Assembly: GCF_900143695.1 (NCBI RefSeq)
Contig: NZ_FRFE01000001.1
Location: 248,001 to 312,000 of the forward strand
From: Desulfopila aestuarii DSM 18488
GTDB lineage: Bacteria > Desulfobacterota > Desulfobulbia > Desulfobulbales > Desulfocapsaceae
DNA length: 64,000 nucleotides
Reading direction: 5' to 3'
Under the pieces are notes generated by a model. It saw only the letters and a program-made list of their open reading frames with translations. It did not search any database and was not told the DNA's origin. Shown here in pieces: positions 27,337 through 36,424 of this stretch. A program made the position numbers and the translations under genes. Each line of letters begins with the position of its first letter. The first letter of the stretch is position 1.

Positions 27337-29499
27337 TCAAACCTCGTTTTTTCTAAACTCCCAGCACATGTGGATTTTCCGGTTTCGTTCAAAATCAAAT
27401 GGAATAGAGGCTCGGCTGATATCTGAAACCTGGTACTCCTCACGAAGCCGGGAATCAAGCTCAAACTTGCGAAAATTGGTTGAAAAGATAAGTAGACCGT
27501 TATCCGCCAACCGAGCCATGGCAAGCGTCAGGAGATTATAATGATCGCGCTGAAGGTCAAACACCCGCCTCTCTTTCTTGGTGTTGGAAAAGGTTGGAGG
27601 ATCGACAAAAATAAGGTCATACTCCCCTCTCTCCTCTGCCAGCCACACCATACAGTCCGCACTGATAACCCGATTTCTCTCAAAGGCAAAACCGTTCAAG
27701 GCAAGATTCATCTTCGCCCAGCGGCAATAGGTAGTTGACAAGTCAACTGTAGTCGTCGACACCGCACCTCCGGCAGCAGCCTGAACGGTTGCTGTTCCGG
27801 TATAACCGAACAGGTTGAGAAAGCGCTTATTCACGGCCTCCTCATGAATCCGCATACGTATGGGCCGGTGGTCAAGGAAAACACCGGTGTCCAGATAATC
27901 GGTAAAATTTGCCAGGTAACTGCAGCTGCCTTCACGTACCTCAACCATCTTTTTTCTAGCCGATTTCTGCTGGTACTGCTGCTTACCGCGCTGCCTCTCT
28001 CGAGTCTTGATAAAAACCCTGTCAGCCCTGATGCCGAGAATCTCCCGTACACATCTCAACACCAACTGGAACCTGGCCGCGGCACTCTCAGCTTTTACTG
28101 AGACAGGAGGTGCATATTCCTGCACATGAACCCATTTCTCATAAATGTCTATACTGACATTATACTCTAACAAATCACGATCATAGACGCGATAGCAGCT
28201 GATCTGTTCTTTTACAGACCATTTTAGCATTTTTTTCAGGTTTTTCTTTAGCCTGTTGGCAAAATCAGCCCCATCACCCTCTGGAACCCAGCCGGTCATC
28301 TGCCAGCGAAAGTCCTGTTCTTCCGGAGGTGGAACGAGGGTTGTCAGAACCCGGCAATGCAACGGTCCATTATAGAGACGAAATTTTTCTTCCCACTGCA
28401 GGTTGAAGCTGTCGGTCAAATCCGGATTCGAGATAAAAACAGCCAGCCGCCAGCCGGAAAAACGCTCTCTCATTATCCGCCCAAGCGCCCGATAAAGCCA
28501 GGAAACCTCTTCAGTCTCCGATAAGCGTTCGCCAAATGGCAGGTTAGAGAGAACCAGTCCCTTTTCGGGAGGTGACGGAAGTTGCGCAAGCTCAGCCCGC
28601 TCAATGCGGATCCGGTCGTCAAGGCCAGCCCGCTTCACGTTCATCCGGGCCGCCCGCACCGCAAGGTGATCTGCATCATAGCCGACAATCACCGGCCAGA
28701 CCTGATTGGTACCAGCTTCCTCCCGGGCCATTGCTTCATCCACCAGACGACTCCAGATATTTTTGTCGTGCCCCTTCCAGCCCATAAAACCGAAATATTT
28801 GCGGAAAAGTCCCGGAGCGCTATCCCCGAACATCAAGGCAGCTTCAATAAGGAGCGTTCCCGACCCACACATTGGATCCACCAGAGAGGCACCAGACTTC
28901 TGCATTTGCGGCCAGCCACTCACCTGGACAATAGCGGCTGCCAGGTTTTCCTTTAATGGTGCAAGCGAATTCTCCACCCGGTATCCCCGTTTATGGAGGC
29001 TGTCGCCGGAAAGATCCAGAGATAGAATCGCTGTGGTGTTCCTTACCAATAAATGAACCCGAACGCCTGGTCGTTCAGCATCAACGGAGGGTCTTTCACC
29101 AAACCGCTCCCGAAACTGATCGACCAGACCATCTTTTACTCGTAGAGCGGCAAAACGACTGTGGATAGACTCGACAGTGTCACCGGTTACCGTACAGTCC
29201 ACCGCAAAGGTGGTCTGTGGATCAAAATGATTGTCCCAGTCGATTTGTCTGGCACCGTGATAGATGGAATCCTGATCGGTTATGGTGAAAGTGTGCAGTT
29301 CAAGAAAAACCCGCGAAGCAAATCGAGACCAAAGACAAGCCCGATAACCGCTCTCCAGGGAGCCACGCCAACTCACCACCCCTTTGCCGGATTCCATATC
29401 CCTGCCGCCAAAAGAAGTAACTTCCTCGGCCACCATGGATTCGGTGCCAGCCCCGCAGGTCGCGGCAAACACCAGAGATTTTTCATTTTCAAGCGTCAT
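27337..29499 (-). CDS. rlmKL: bifunctional 23S rRNA methyltransferase RlmKL
   Basis: 720 residues, near the size of the E. coli fusion. Order: THUMP domain, RlmL methyltransferase (DPMCGSGTLLIEAA near residue 215, LSNLPFGERL catalytic motif), then RlmK methyltransferase (NLFGYTGTATVQAA, FVDPPTFSN). It makes m2G2445 and m7G2069 in 23S rRNA. The ATG at 29499 is preferred over a TTG at 29517. It is monocistronic and divergent from pal. Confidence 0.93.
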   Translation of the reverse strand: MTLENEKSLVFAATCGAGTESMVAEEVTSFGGRDMESGKGVVSWRGSLESGYRACLWSRFASRVFLELHTFTITDQDSIYHGARQIDWDNHFDPQTTFAVDCTVTGDTVESIHSRFAALRVKDGLVDQFRERFGERPSVDAERPGVRVHLLVRNTTAILSLDLSGDSLHKRGYRVENSLAPLKENLAAAIVQVSGWPQMQKSGASLVDPMCGSGTLLIEAALMFGDSAPGLFRKYFGFMGWKGHDKNIWSRLVDEAMAREEAGTNQVWPVIVGYDADHLAVRAARMNVKRAGLDDRIRIERAELAQLPSPPEKGLVLSNLPFGERLSETEEVSWLYRALGRIMRERFSGWRLAVFISNPDLTDSFNLQWEEKFRLYNGPLHCRVLTTLVPPPEEQDFRWQMTGWVPEGDGADFANRLKKNLKKMLKWSVKEQISCYRVYDRDLLEYNVSIDIYEKWVHVQEYAPPVSVKAESAAARFQLVLRCVREILGIRADRVFIKTRERQRGKQQYQQKSARKKMVEVREGSCSYLANFTDYLDTGVFLDHRPIRMRIHEEAVNKRFLNLFGYTGTATVQAAAGGAVSTTTVDLSTTYCRWAKMNLALNGFAFERNRVISADCMVWLAEERGEYDLIFVDPPTFSNTKKERRVFDLQRDHYNLLTLAMARLADNGLLIFSTNFRKFELDSRLREEYQVSDISRASIPFDFERNRKIHMCWEFRKNEV

Positions 29500-29538
29500 G
29501 AACAAATACCGGTACAAGGTTGATGGGAGAGAAACACA

Positions 29539-29567
29539 TTGACGTCATTGTTGTTTATATATGTAAT
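29539..29567 (+). promoter_or_regulatory. promoter-like site far upstream of pal
   Basis: TTGACG (29539-29544), 17 bases, TGTAAT (29562-29567): five of six matches in each box with ideal spacing. Confidence 0.45.
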
Positions 29568-29771
29568 AGTATAGCAGCGACTACCCTTTCGGCATGGATA
29601 ATATTTCCCAATGGATCTGTGTGTTGACTGTCAGCACATCGATCTCTCCAGGAAAACAGCCAAAAAAAACTTTTGCCAATTTACTGCAGATTCATTTCAA
29701 AAGATAGCCGCAACGATACCGACGGTGAAGGACAACCGCTGTAATTCTTCATCTTATCGAATCAAATTCTC

Positions 29772-29799
29772 TTGATTTCGCAAGCAATGAGACTAGAAT
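29772..29799 (+). promoter_or_regulatory. candidate proximal pal promoter
   Basis: TTGATT (29772-29777), 16 bases, TAGAAT (29794-29799). The -10 matches five of six consensus bases. It would give a pal leader of about 70 bases. Confidence 0.45.
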
Positions 29800-29874
29800 G
29801 ACGGGTTAATACCCAGGATTGTCCCGGTCTGGAATTTCTATATACTTTCCTTTTACCGTTTTACAGGAGACACC

Positions 29875-30477
29875 ATGAAGAAGAGGATCAGCACTCTACT
29901 TTTACTCACCGCCTGTGCAGGATCACTGCTTCTGGCCGCTGGTTGCACCAAAAAACCGGTTATAGCTCCCGATGCCGGCGGTCTTAATTCAGGCAAAACC
30001 ACCTCTTTTCCCCCTGCCGACGGCAGTGAATTTTCCCAGGACAACCTGCCCGCTGTGGGCAGCCTTGACGACGCATCCGGCAGCGGAGCCGGTGGTCTGG
30101 GTGATAATGCCAGCGATGAATATAAACGACTTCACGGCCGTTCATCTGAAGGTTTGAGCCCGGTCTATTTCGACTTTGACCAGTCTGCCATCCGTGGGGA
30201 CATGACCGACAGGATGGTAATGAACGCTGACTTCTTAAAACAATCGCCAGGCACCCGCATCGTTGTGGAAGGCAACACCGATGAACGGGGAACCAACGAA
30301 TACAACCTCGCTCTGGCCGAGCGGCGCGCACAGAATGCCAAACAGTATCTTGTCAGACTGGGAATAGATGGGTCCCGGATGCGCACTATATCCTACGGCG
30401 AGGAGCGCCCCCTCTTTTTTGGTCAGAATGAAGATTCCTACGCCCAGAACAGAAGAGCTGACTTTGTCGCTGAGTAA
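29875..30477 (+). CDS. pal: OmpA-family peptidoglycan-associated lipoprotein (Pal)
   Basis: 200 residues. Signal peptide with lipobox LAAGC (Cys24), a low-complexity Gly/Ser/Asp linker, then an OmpA-C domain: YFDFDQSAIR, VEGNTDERGTNEYNLALAER and the closing NRRADF. It anchors the outer membrane to peptidoglycan through diaminopimelate binding. CAGGAGA precedes the ATG. No tolB or tolAQR is adjacent. A strong terminator follows. Confidence 0.9.
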   Translation: MKKRISTLLLLTACAGSLLLAAGCTKKPVIAPDAGGLNSGKTTSFPPADGSEFSQDNLPAVGSLDDASGSGAGGLGDNASDEYKRLHGRSSEGLSPVYFDFDQSAIRGDMTDRMVMNADFLKQSPGTRIVVEGNTDERGTNEYNLALAERRAQNAKQYLVRLGIDGSRMRTISYGEERPLFFGQNEDSYAQNRRADFVAE

Positions 30478-30499
30478 CGACAGAATTGCCTAATGCTTC

Positions 30500-30539
30500 A
30501 AAAGCCGCAGACCGAAGGAATTCCCCTCTGCGGCTTTTT
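30500..30539 (+). terminator. Rho-independent terminator of pal
   Basis: AAAAGCCGCAGA (30500-30511) pairs with TCTGCGGCTTTT (30527-30538), a 12-base stem ending in a T run. On the minus strand it also has T residues and could serve the convergent cmk gene. Confidence 0.9.
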
Positions 30540-30565
30540 CATTTTGTGACGACAGTGCCGACTTT

Positions 30566-31255
30566 TTATACAGATCGTTTAGCTTTAACTGCGGCAAGAA
30601 CCCTACCACACACTTCTGTGATGTCGATTTCGGTGGTATCGATAAGCAGTGCGTCGTCTGCCTTTTTCAACGGGGCAAGCGAACGTTCCCGGTCGTTTTT
30701 GTCCCGCTCTATAGTCAAGGCCAGAATTTCCGTTTCATCAACAATCTGGCCCTTTTCATGCAATTGTCTTACACGGCGACGAGCCCGTTCCTCCGGAGTT
30801 GCATCCAGGAAAAATTTATAGGCAGCCTCTGGAAACACAACGGTTCCGGTGTCACGACCTTCAGCCACTATTCTACCCTTGCTACCTGCCTGCTGCTGCA
30901 TTGCCGTCAGCTTTTCCCGGACCGGCTGCAGTTTTGATACTGCTGATGCGGCCATGGACATCTGCGGTGTCCTGATTACCGCGCTCACATCCTTGCCACA
31001 GATGATAACCCCGACATCACTATCGGCATCCTTTGCCGGTAGAAGCTGCAAATCAAGGTTGGCCAGAGCCTTCGCAACAGCCGTTTCATCACCTATATCA
31101 ACACCACACTCCTCAAGATAACAAGCAACCCCCCGATACATGGCCCCCGTATCGAGATACGTGAAGCCCAAAGCCGCCGACACCTTTCTACTTATAGTTG
31201 ACTTACCGACACCTGACGGGCCATCGATTGTGACAATCTCTGCTGTTGCGGCCAT
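30566..31255 (-). CDS. cmk: cytidylate kinase
   Basis: 229 residues. The phosphate loop GPSGVGKST (residues 12-20), LDTGAMYR and EGRDTGTVVFP are the CMP kinase signatures. It phosphorylates CMP/dCMP. It lies 44 bases downstream of gatA on the same strand and probably ends the gatC-gatA-cmk transcript. It converges on pal across a bidirectional hairpin. Confidence 0.94.
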   Translation of the reverse strand: MAATAEIVTIDGPSGVGKSTISRKVSAALGFTYLDTGAMYRGVACYLEECGVDIGDETAVAKALANLDLQLLPAKDADSDVGVIICGKDVSAVIRTPQMSMAASAVSKLQPVREKLTAMQQQAGSKGRIVAEGRDTGTVVFPEAAYKFFLDATPEERARRRVRQLHEKGQIVDETEILALTIERDKNDRERSLAPLKKADDALLIDTTEIDITEVCGRVLAAVKAKRSV

Positions 31256-31299
31256 GGAGCCCCTTTTTATAACCTGTTCGTGAAATTCTTTGATAATTG

Positions 31300-32757
31300 T
31301 TACAGTGAGGCCAGCTTTCCACCAAGGCCTGTGCCCTTTTCAATGTTGTAGGCAACCCGCAGCAGAGTATCTTCACGAAAATGAGGCCCTTGCAATTGAA
31401 TTCCCACCGGTAGCCCTTCGCTACTGAAACCGCCGGGCACCGACATTCCCGGAATCCCGGCAAGATTTGCCGAGACAGTCAGAATATCGGAGAGGTATAA
31501 GGATAACGGATCATCGACATTCTCGCCTTTTTTCCAGGCTGGAGTGGGGACAACAGGGGAAATGAGCACGTCACACTGTTCAAAAGCTCTATTGAAATCG
31601 CCCAGAATAAGGGTCCGCACCTGGGATGCCTTTTTATAGTAGGCATCATAGTAACCCGAAGAGAGCGCATATGTACCGATCAGGATGCGGCGTTTGACCT
31701 CTGCACCAAACCCGACAGACCTGCTCTCTTTATACATCTCAAGGAGGGTCTCGGCCTCTTTTTCCCGATATCCATACGCCACACCGTCATAGCGGGCAAG
31801 GTTGGAACTTGCTTCGGCTGGGGCTATCAGATAATAGACGGCAATGCAATATTCGGTATGGGGCAGCGAGACCTCGACAATTTCCGCTCCTTGCTCCTGT
31901 AGTATCCGGATGCCGTTCTCAACAATGGTACGTACTTCAGGATCGAGCCCTTCGCCGAAATACTCACGAGGCACCCCCACCTTCAATCCTTTGACCCCTT
32001 CCACCAGCGCCTGGCTATAGTCTGGTACTTCCCTGTTTACAGATGTAGAATCGCGCCGGTCGTAGCCACTGATAACGTTCATCATCAATGCTGAATCGGC
32101 CACATCTCTGGAAAAAGGGCCGATCTGATCGAGGGAGGACGCATAAGCCACCAGTCCATAACGAGACACCCTGCCATACGTCGGCTTTAGTCCGACCACC
32201 CCACAGAGCGATGCCGGCTGTCGAATCGAGCCACCGGTATCAGAACCAAGAGTGACAAAACACTCGCCTGAAGCAACCGATGTTGCTGAGCCTCCGGAAG
32301 AACCTCCGGCCACATACCCTTTTTTCCAGGGATTTTCGGGGACCCCGAAAGAGCAGGTCTCGGAAGTGGAGCCCATGGCAAATTCATCCATGGTGAGTTT
32401 GCCAAGTATGACCCCGCCCTCTTTTTTGATAGATTCCACCACCGTCGCATCATAAGGCGGGATAAAATTAGAAAGAATATTCGAACCGCAGGTAGTACGC
32501 AGATTTCTGGTACAAAGCAGATCTTTTAGGCCAAGCGGGATACCAAGGAGTTTTCCATTATCTCCCTCCTTTCTCTTTTGATCTGCCTGATCAGCCTGTA
32601 GAAGTGCCGCCTCGCCATCCAAGGTTATGAATGAGTGGATGTCGCTGTCCACCTTTTCAATTCTGTCGAGGCAGCTCTGGGTTAATTCGCGTGAAGAGAG
32701 TTCACCTGCATCGAGCTTTACCAGGGCCTGAGCCATGGTCAATTCATAGGGCTGCAT
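31300..32757 (-). CDS. gatA: Asp-tRNA(Asn)/Glu-tRNA(Gln) amidotransferase subunit A
   Basis: 485 residues. Amidase-signature triad: Lys in GLKDLLC, cis-Ser in GGSSGGSATSVA and Ser in GSDTGGSIRQPA. It releases ammonia from glutamine for GatB, converting misacylated Glu-tRNA(Gln) or Asp-tRNA(Asn). The ATG at 32757 has GAGG upstream; a GTG two codons earlier sits on that site. It follows gatC by 75 bases. GatB is encoded separately at 56150. Confidence 0.95.
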   Translation of the reverse strand: MQPYELTMAQALVKLDAGELSSRELTQSCLDRIEKVDSDIHSFITLDGEAALLQADQADQKRKEGDNGKLLGIPLGLKDLLCTRNLRTTCGSNILSNFIPPYDATVVESIKKEGGVILGKLTMDEFAMGSTSETCSFGVPENPWKKGYVAGGSSGGSATSVASGECFVTLGSDTGGSIRQPASLCGVVGLKPTYGRVSRYGLVAYASSLDQIGPFSRDVADSALMMNVISGYDRRDSTSVNREVPDYSQALVEGVKGLKVGVPREYFGEGLDPEVRTIVENGIRILQEQGAEIVEVSLPHTEYCIAVYYLIAPAEASSNLARYDGVAYGYREKEAETLLEMYKESRSVGFGAEVKRRILIGTYALSSGYYDAYYKKASQVRTLILGDFNRAFEQCDVLISPVVPTPAWKKGENVDDPLSLYLSDILTVSANLAGIPGMSVPGGFSSEGLPVGIQLQGPHFREDTLLRVAYNIEKGTGLGGKLASL

Positions 32758-32832
32758 ATCCACCTCAAAGAAAAACAGGCCGATTATCGTTCGACCGTAA
32801 TTTTGTATATAACGTGTGAGAATCTTGAGAAA

Positions 32833-33117
32833 TCAGATAATTCGCGGAACCTTGAACATTTCCCCGTTTTCTTCCGGGGCATTGGCAAGGGATTCCTCCC
32901 GCGGCAGTGAGGTAACCACCCCGTCTTCACGAAAGGCATTCACAGAATTATGGGCGTGGGTAGTGGGCTCGATACCTGTCGTGTCCAGCTCGGAAAGCTT
33001 GTCGACATAGGAGAGAATAGTATCCAGCTGCCCGGTCATTTTCACTAATTCTTCTTCATTGAGATTGAGCCTGGCCAGATGGGCTACATGCAAAACCTCT
33101 TCTACTGTAATTTTCAT
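32833..33117 (-). CDS. gatC: amidotransferase subunit C
   Basis: 94 residues, the usual GatC size. VLHVAHLARLNLNEEE at the N-terminus and LREDxV-like segments near the middle (FREDGVVTS) match the family. It wraps around GatA and stabilises its contact with GatB. First of gatC-gatA-cmk, 27 bases after the HD-GYP regulator gene. Confidence 0.92.
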   Translation of the reverse strand: MKITVEEVLHVAHLARLNLNEEELVKMTGQLDTILSYVDKLSELDTTGIEPTTHAHNSVNAFREDGVVTSLPREESLANAPEENGEMFKVPRII

Positions 33118-33144
33118 AATTTATTTAATAATGAATAAGCGGAA

Positions 33145-34254
33145 TTACTTCTTAGTAACAGGATAAACCCCATCGAGATACTCGTTTGAAAAGACAGACT
33201 TATCAGGGGTGAAATCGACAATAGTTTTGGCAAAATAGTCTACGGTCTCGGGGTCGAACTGGCTGCCACTACAGTTATACAACTCTTCCACAGCTTCCTG
33301 CATGCTGAGATTTCGTCGATAGTTCCTCCGAGACGTCATGGCATCATAACTGTCAACCACAATGAGAATCCGGGTGAGCAGATCGAGATCTTTGCCAGAA
33401 AGACCGTCCGGATAGCCTTTACCATCCATACGTTCATGGTGGTGACGGATAATGAACTGTTCCCTGTCCATGAAACCAAGGGGTTCTATGATATTTGCAC
33501 CGACGCTGGGGTGTTTTTTTATCAGCAGCCATTCCTCATCGGTAAGCTTTCCCGGTTTCTGTATGCAGGAAAGATCAATGACCAGTTTACCTATATCATG
33601 GAACTGGGCTGCTCTTCGCAATACTGTGAGATCCTCTTCCGAGAGATCCATAGCGCGGCCCAGCAACAGCGCATATTCCGTTACCCGCATGGTATGGCCG
33701 GCCGTGTAATAATCCTTCTCCTCCATCGCGTTCTGCAGGCTGGTCATGAGCTGAACAGTCGCCTGTTCCAGACTTTTGCTGTAAGTGAGAAGCAGCCGGT
33801 TTTTATCCTCCAGCTGTTCAGCCTTTAGCCTTACGTCATCTTCCAGGGCCTCTTTATAGCGCCTTTCCTGCAGGACATACATCCTTTTCTCAATAGCCCG
33901 GCGGATCTTGACGTTGAATATATCGAGATCCTCAATTGGTTTGGTGAGAAAGTCGTAAGCTCCAAGGTTTATAGCCTTTACCGCATAATCCATGGATCCC
34001 GCGCCGGTGAGAAAGAGAACGGGAATATCGAAATTGAGATTATTCAAGGCGGTGATGGTCTGAAAGCCATCCATATCCGGCATATTGATATCGAGGATGA
34101 TAACATCAAAACTGTCGTCGACAATATCGAGCACCTTTCGGCCATCATCCGCGGTTATAACGTGATGTCCAAACATTTCCAATATTTTGGAAACTGTTGA
34201 TCGGACCATCAGATCATCGTCTGCCACCAGTATTTTCGACTGCTCTTTAATCAA
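33145..34254 (-). CDS. HD-GYP response regulator (cyclic di-GMP phosphodiesterase type)
   Basis: 369 residues. An N-terminal receiver domain (VADDD acids, phospho-Asp in VIILDINMP, Lys in FLTKPI), a helical linker, then an HD-GYP domain with TAGHTMRV, FHDIGK, HHHERMDGKGYPDGL. HD-GYP proteins hydrolyse cyclic di-GMP (or cGAMP) under phosphorylation control. The start is uncertain: I choose a TTG at 34254 because GGAG lies 8 bases upstream; the frame is open to 34323 without an ATG. It precedes gatC on the same strand. Its histidine kinase is not adjacent. Confidence 0.85.
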   Translation of the reverse strand: MIKEQSKILVADDDLMVRSTVSKILEMFGHHVITADDGRKVLDIVDDSFDVIILDINMPDMDGFQTITALNNLNFDIPVLFLTGAGSMDYAVKAINLGAYDFLTKPIEDLDIFNVKIRRAIEKRMYVLQERRYKEALEDDVRLKAEQLEDKNRLLLTYSKSLEQATVQLMTSLQNAMEEKDYYTAGHTMRVTEYALLLGRAMDLSEEDLTVLRRAAQFHDIGKLVIDLSCIQKPGKLTDEEWLLIKKHPSVGANIIEPLGFMDREQFIIRHHHERMDGKGYPDGLSGKDLDLLTRILIVVDSYDAMTSRRNYRRNLSMQEAVEELYNCSGSQFDPETVDYFAKTIVDFTPDKSVFSNEYLDGVYPVTKK

Positions 34255-34394
34255 GTACGGATCTCCATAAAAGATGTGAATATCAGCACCGACAAGAGTA
34301 CAGTTTCCGCCTGATTTTTGCAACGCCCCTCAACTTGAATAACACGATGGTCATGGCCGCACTTTCGCAGGACAAAAAGGAAGACATGACGACC

Positions 34395-34437
34395 AAAAAA
34401 AATCGCAAAACCCTGATGAAAAGGGGTTTTGCGATTT
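34395..34437 (-). terminator. Rho-independent terminator of the YeeE/YedE gene
   Basis: Perfect 14-base arms AAATCGCAAAACCC (34400-34413) and GGGTTTTGCGATTT (34424-34437), with a T run after the hairpin on the minus strand. It lies 40 bases downstream of the transporter stop. Confidence 0.88.
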
Positions 34438-34476
34438 GATACAGCTATACTTCGTTTTTTAACGCAATATCATATA

Positions 34477-35721
34477 TTACATTGGTACAATAAATTTATT
34501 GGTGTCCTCATTCCAGGTTACAGACAGGTACCAGATAATCATGAAACCGACGATAAGGGTCAGGGTCGGTCCATAACCCAAAACATCGGGAAGATATACA
34601 TAGGATCCAAGAACTCCGTCCACCTCAAAATCATTGTCGTTGATCCAGCCAGTCATCATTGAATTGGCAACTGCGAAAAACGGAACAACCATCATAAGCT
34701 TGACCTGCCCTTCACCAACCCGCCAGAGAGTTCCCGATCCGCAACCACCGGCAAACATGGCACCAAGGCCGAAAATAAAGCCACCAACCACACCACCCCA
34801 GCCGAAAGTACCGCGGACATAGTTAATGGGATTGAGTATAGCCTCACCTTCTGCCCTGACCGGAACTTCATATTTCAGAATGGCGGCACCAATCGCCACC
34901 ACGATGATAGAGAGCATGACCGATTTGGCCATAGTACAGTCACCGGTCATATGCGGCTCACGGAACCCCTGAACCATGCACCAGCGACCACGCTGCATGG
35001 AATAACCAAGGGCTGCGGCAATCAGCAGAACTCCACCAAGAGAAGCCATATAATCACTGTCTTCATTGCCGCTATATATATATGATCCCGCAATGAGAGC
35101 CAAAATACCAATGGCAGCCATGATGCGGATAACCATCGGCGTAAAAGAAATCGTTTTCGAGCCACCCTCACCCCAGCTTATATGTTCCATCTCCAGGTAA
35201 AGAAGTTTCAGACCTAAAATGACACCAAAAACCAAACCCAACATCATGGCAAAACCGTTTGCCGCTAAGTTGCCGATGGCATTATAGAATCCACCGACGT
35301 TGCAGCCACCGGCAAGGGATGCACCTACACCCATCAAAATACCTGCGATAACCGCCTTAACCATTTCACGATAAGGCGGAACCCTCAGAGCAAATTCATT
35401 GCCAAGACAGGCGGAGACAAATGCCCCGCCTATAAAACCGAGGCCAATAACGGAACCGGAATTAGCAAAAATTGCGGCCGGAGCCTCTTCGTACAGGGAA
35501 AGTATTCCGGAATCGGTGCCAAAGATAGATCCTATTCCATACATTATCCAGTCACCCCAGTTACGGATAGCACCAACCGCACCCCAGGGTCTCCACCAGG
35601 CCATCATCATAACGGAAAAAAATCCTACAACAACACCGGTTACAGTAGGATTCCACTCACTCTGGCAGAATATCTTATACAAGCCTTGAACTTTCTTCTT
35701 TAATACCGATTCTTCACTCAT
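34477..35721 (-). CDS. YeeE/YedE (TsuA-like) sulfur-compound transporter
   Basis: 414 residues with about ten hydrophobic helices. Conserved cysteine motifs GGCNVGG, GRWCMVQGF and GGCGSG match the duplicated YeeE/YedE fold, in which cysteines line a path for thiosulfate or related sulfur compounds. AGGAGG precedes the ATG. It is divergent from tusA-dsrE-dsrE, which suggests that sulfur brought in is handed to TusA and the DsrE-like proteins. The substrate cannot be told from sequence. Confidence 0.88.
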   Translation of the reverse strand: MSEESVLKKKVQGLYKIFCQSEWNPTVTGVVVGFFSVMMMAWWRPWGAVGAIRNWGDWIMYGIGSIFGTDSGILSLYEEAPAAIFANSGSVIGLGFIGGAFVSACLGNEFALRVPPYREMVKAVIAGILMGVGASLAGGCNVGGFYNAIGNLAANGFAMMLGLVFGVILGLKLLYLEMEHISWGEGGSKTISFTPMVIRIMAAIGILALIAGSYIYSGNEDSDYMASLGGVLLIAAALGYSMQRGRWCMVQGFREPHMTGDCTMAKSVMLSIIVVAIGAAILKYEVPVRAEGEAILNPINYVRGTFGWGGVVGGFIFGLGAMFAGGCGSGTLWRVGEGQVKLMMVVPFFAVANSMMTGWINDNDFEVDGVLGSYVYLPDVLGYGPTLTLIVGFMIIWYLSVTWNEDTNKFIVPM

Positions 35722-35778
35722 TATTGTCCTCCTGACGAGACATTAAAAAAGTAATTATTGGAGTCGTAAATAATGACT

Positions 35779-35807
35779 GCTTTACACAGCCTATTTTTTT
35801 TTGTCAA
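35779..35807 (-). promoter_or_regulatory. candidate promoter of the YeeE/YedE gene
   Basis: On the minus strand TTGACA (35807-35802), 17 bases, TAAAGC (35784-35779). The -35 is perfect, the -10 weak. The inverted repeat at 35818-35835 sits just upstream of the -35, where an activator could bind. Confidence 0.45.
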
Positions 35808-35817
35808 GAACCACAAC

Positions 35818-35835
35818 AATGAATAGTCATTCATT
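35818..35835. repeat. inverted repeat between the divergent sulfur genes
   Basis: AATGAAT-AGTC-ATTCATT: perfect 7-base arms with a 4-base centre. A probable transcription-factor site for the transporter promoter; the regulator is unknown. Confidence 0.45.
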
Positions 35836-35916
35836 TCTACCAAAAACACCACCCTGTCGTACAAAACAGCTATTTTTTTATGTTATACCAGTAAATTGTT
35901 CCATATTTTTTAACTC

Positions 35917-35945
35917 TTGACAGAATTTTGCCTCTACAGTATAGG
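35917..35945 (+). promoter_or_regulatory. tusA promoter
   Basis: TTGACA (35917-35922), 17 bases, TATAGG (35940-35945). A perfect -35 and four of six -10 bases. The leader would be about 90 bases and contains the inverted repeat at 35995-36009. Confidence 0.6.
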
Positions 35946-35994
35946 TCATTAAATACTTCCGAAGACGCCAAAATATTGTGTTCAATTCCTAACA

Positions 35995-36009
35995 TACTAC
36001 CCAGTAGTA
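35995..36009. repeat. inverted repeat in the tusA leader
   Basis: TACTAC-CCA-GTAGTA: perfect 6-base arms with a 3-base centre, downstream of the tusA promoter and upstream of its AGGAGG. Its position suits a repressor site. It differs in sequence from the repeat at 35818. Confidence 0.4.
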
Positions 36010-36042
36010 CAACCTCTACTATTTTTTGTCAGGAGGATCATC

Positions 36043-36300
36043 ATGAGTGATTTCAAAAAAGTTGCCGAAGGGACAACTGCCAACGCGGTTCTGGATGCCA
36101 AAGGTTTGAGCTGCCCCATGCCGCTTTTGAGAACCAAAAAAGAGATAGGAAAACTCGCCGCCGGTGAAGTTCTCCAGATCGACGGTACCGATCCCGGCTC
36201 CCGTAACGATATCCCCGGCTGGTGTGAACGTGCCGGACACGAGTACCTTGGTGAAAAAGAAGAAACCGGTTACATCTCCTTTTTTATCAAGAAAGGCTGA
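36043..36300 (+). CDS. tusA: TusA-family sulfurtransferase
   Basis: 85 residues with the signature LSCPMPLLRTKK; the cysteine carries persulfide. TusA proteins relay sulfur to DsrE-type acceptors, in tRNA thiolation or in dissimilatory sulfur metabolism. A strong CAGGAGG precedes the ATG. A hairpin after the stop may reduce read-through to the dsrE genes. The pairing with a YeeE/YedE transporter and DsrE-like proteins suggests sulfur trafficking rather than tRNA thiolation. Confidence 0.9.
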   Translation: MSDFKKVAEGTTANAVLDAKGLSCPMPLLRTKKEIGKLAAGEVLQIDGTDPGSRNDIPGWCERAGHEYLGEKEETGYISFFIKKG

Positions 36301-36311
36301 TATCTCCCTCC

Positions 36312-36354
36312 CCCTCCGGTAAGAAATTTTTTCGCCGGAGGGTCTTGTCTTTTT
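36312..36354 (+). terminator. hairpin between tusA and dsrE-like gene (attenuating terminator)
   Basis: CCCTCCGG (36312-36319) pairs with CCGGAGGG (36335-36342), followed by a T-rich tail. It may partially terminate, giving more tusA than dsrE mRNA. No clear promoter is seen between it and 36425. Confidence 0.65.
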
Positions 36355-36424
36355 CGAGTTCCATCGAAAACAAGTCTAGTAGAGGTGCGTCAACCTCGCC
36401 TTATCTTTCCAACAGGAGTATATC

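Larger units (their letters stand above)
29500..29874. other. divergent intergenic region rlmKL / pal
   Basis: About 375 bases with no convincing reading frame. It contains two rightward promoter-like sites, at 29539-29567 and 29772-29799. The first lies more than 300 bases upstream of pal, so either the pal leader is long or a small RNA lies here. No terminator is seen between them. Confidence 0.45.
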
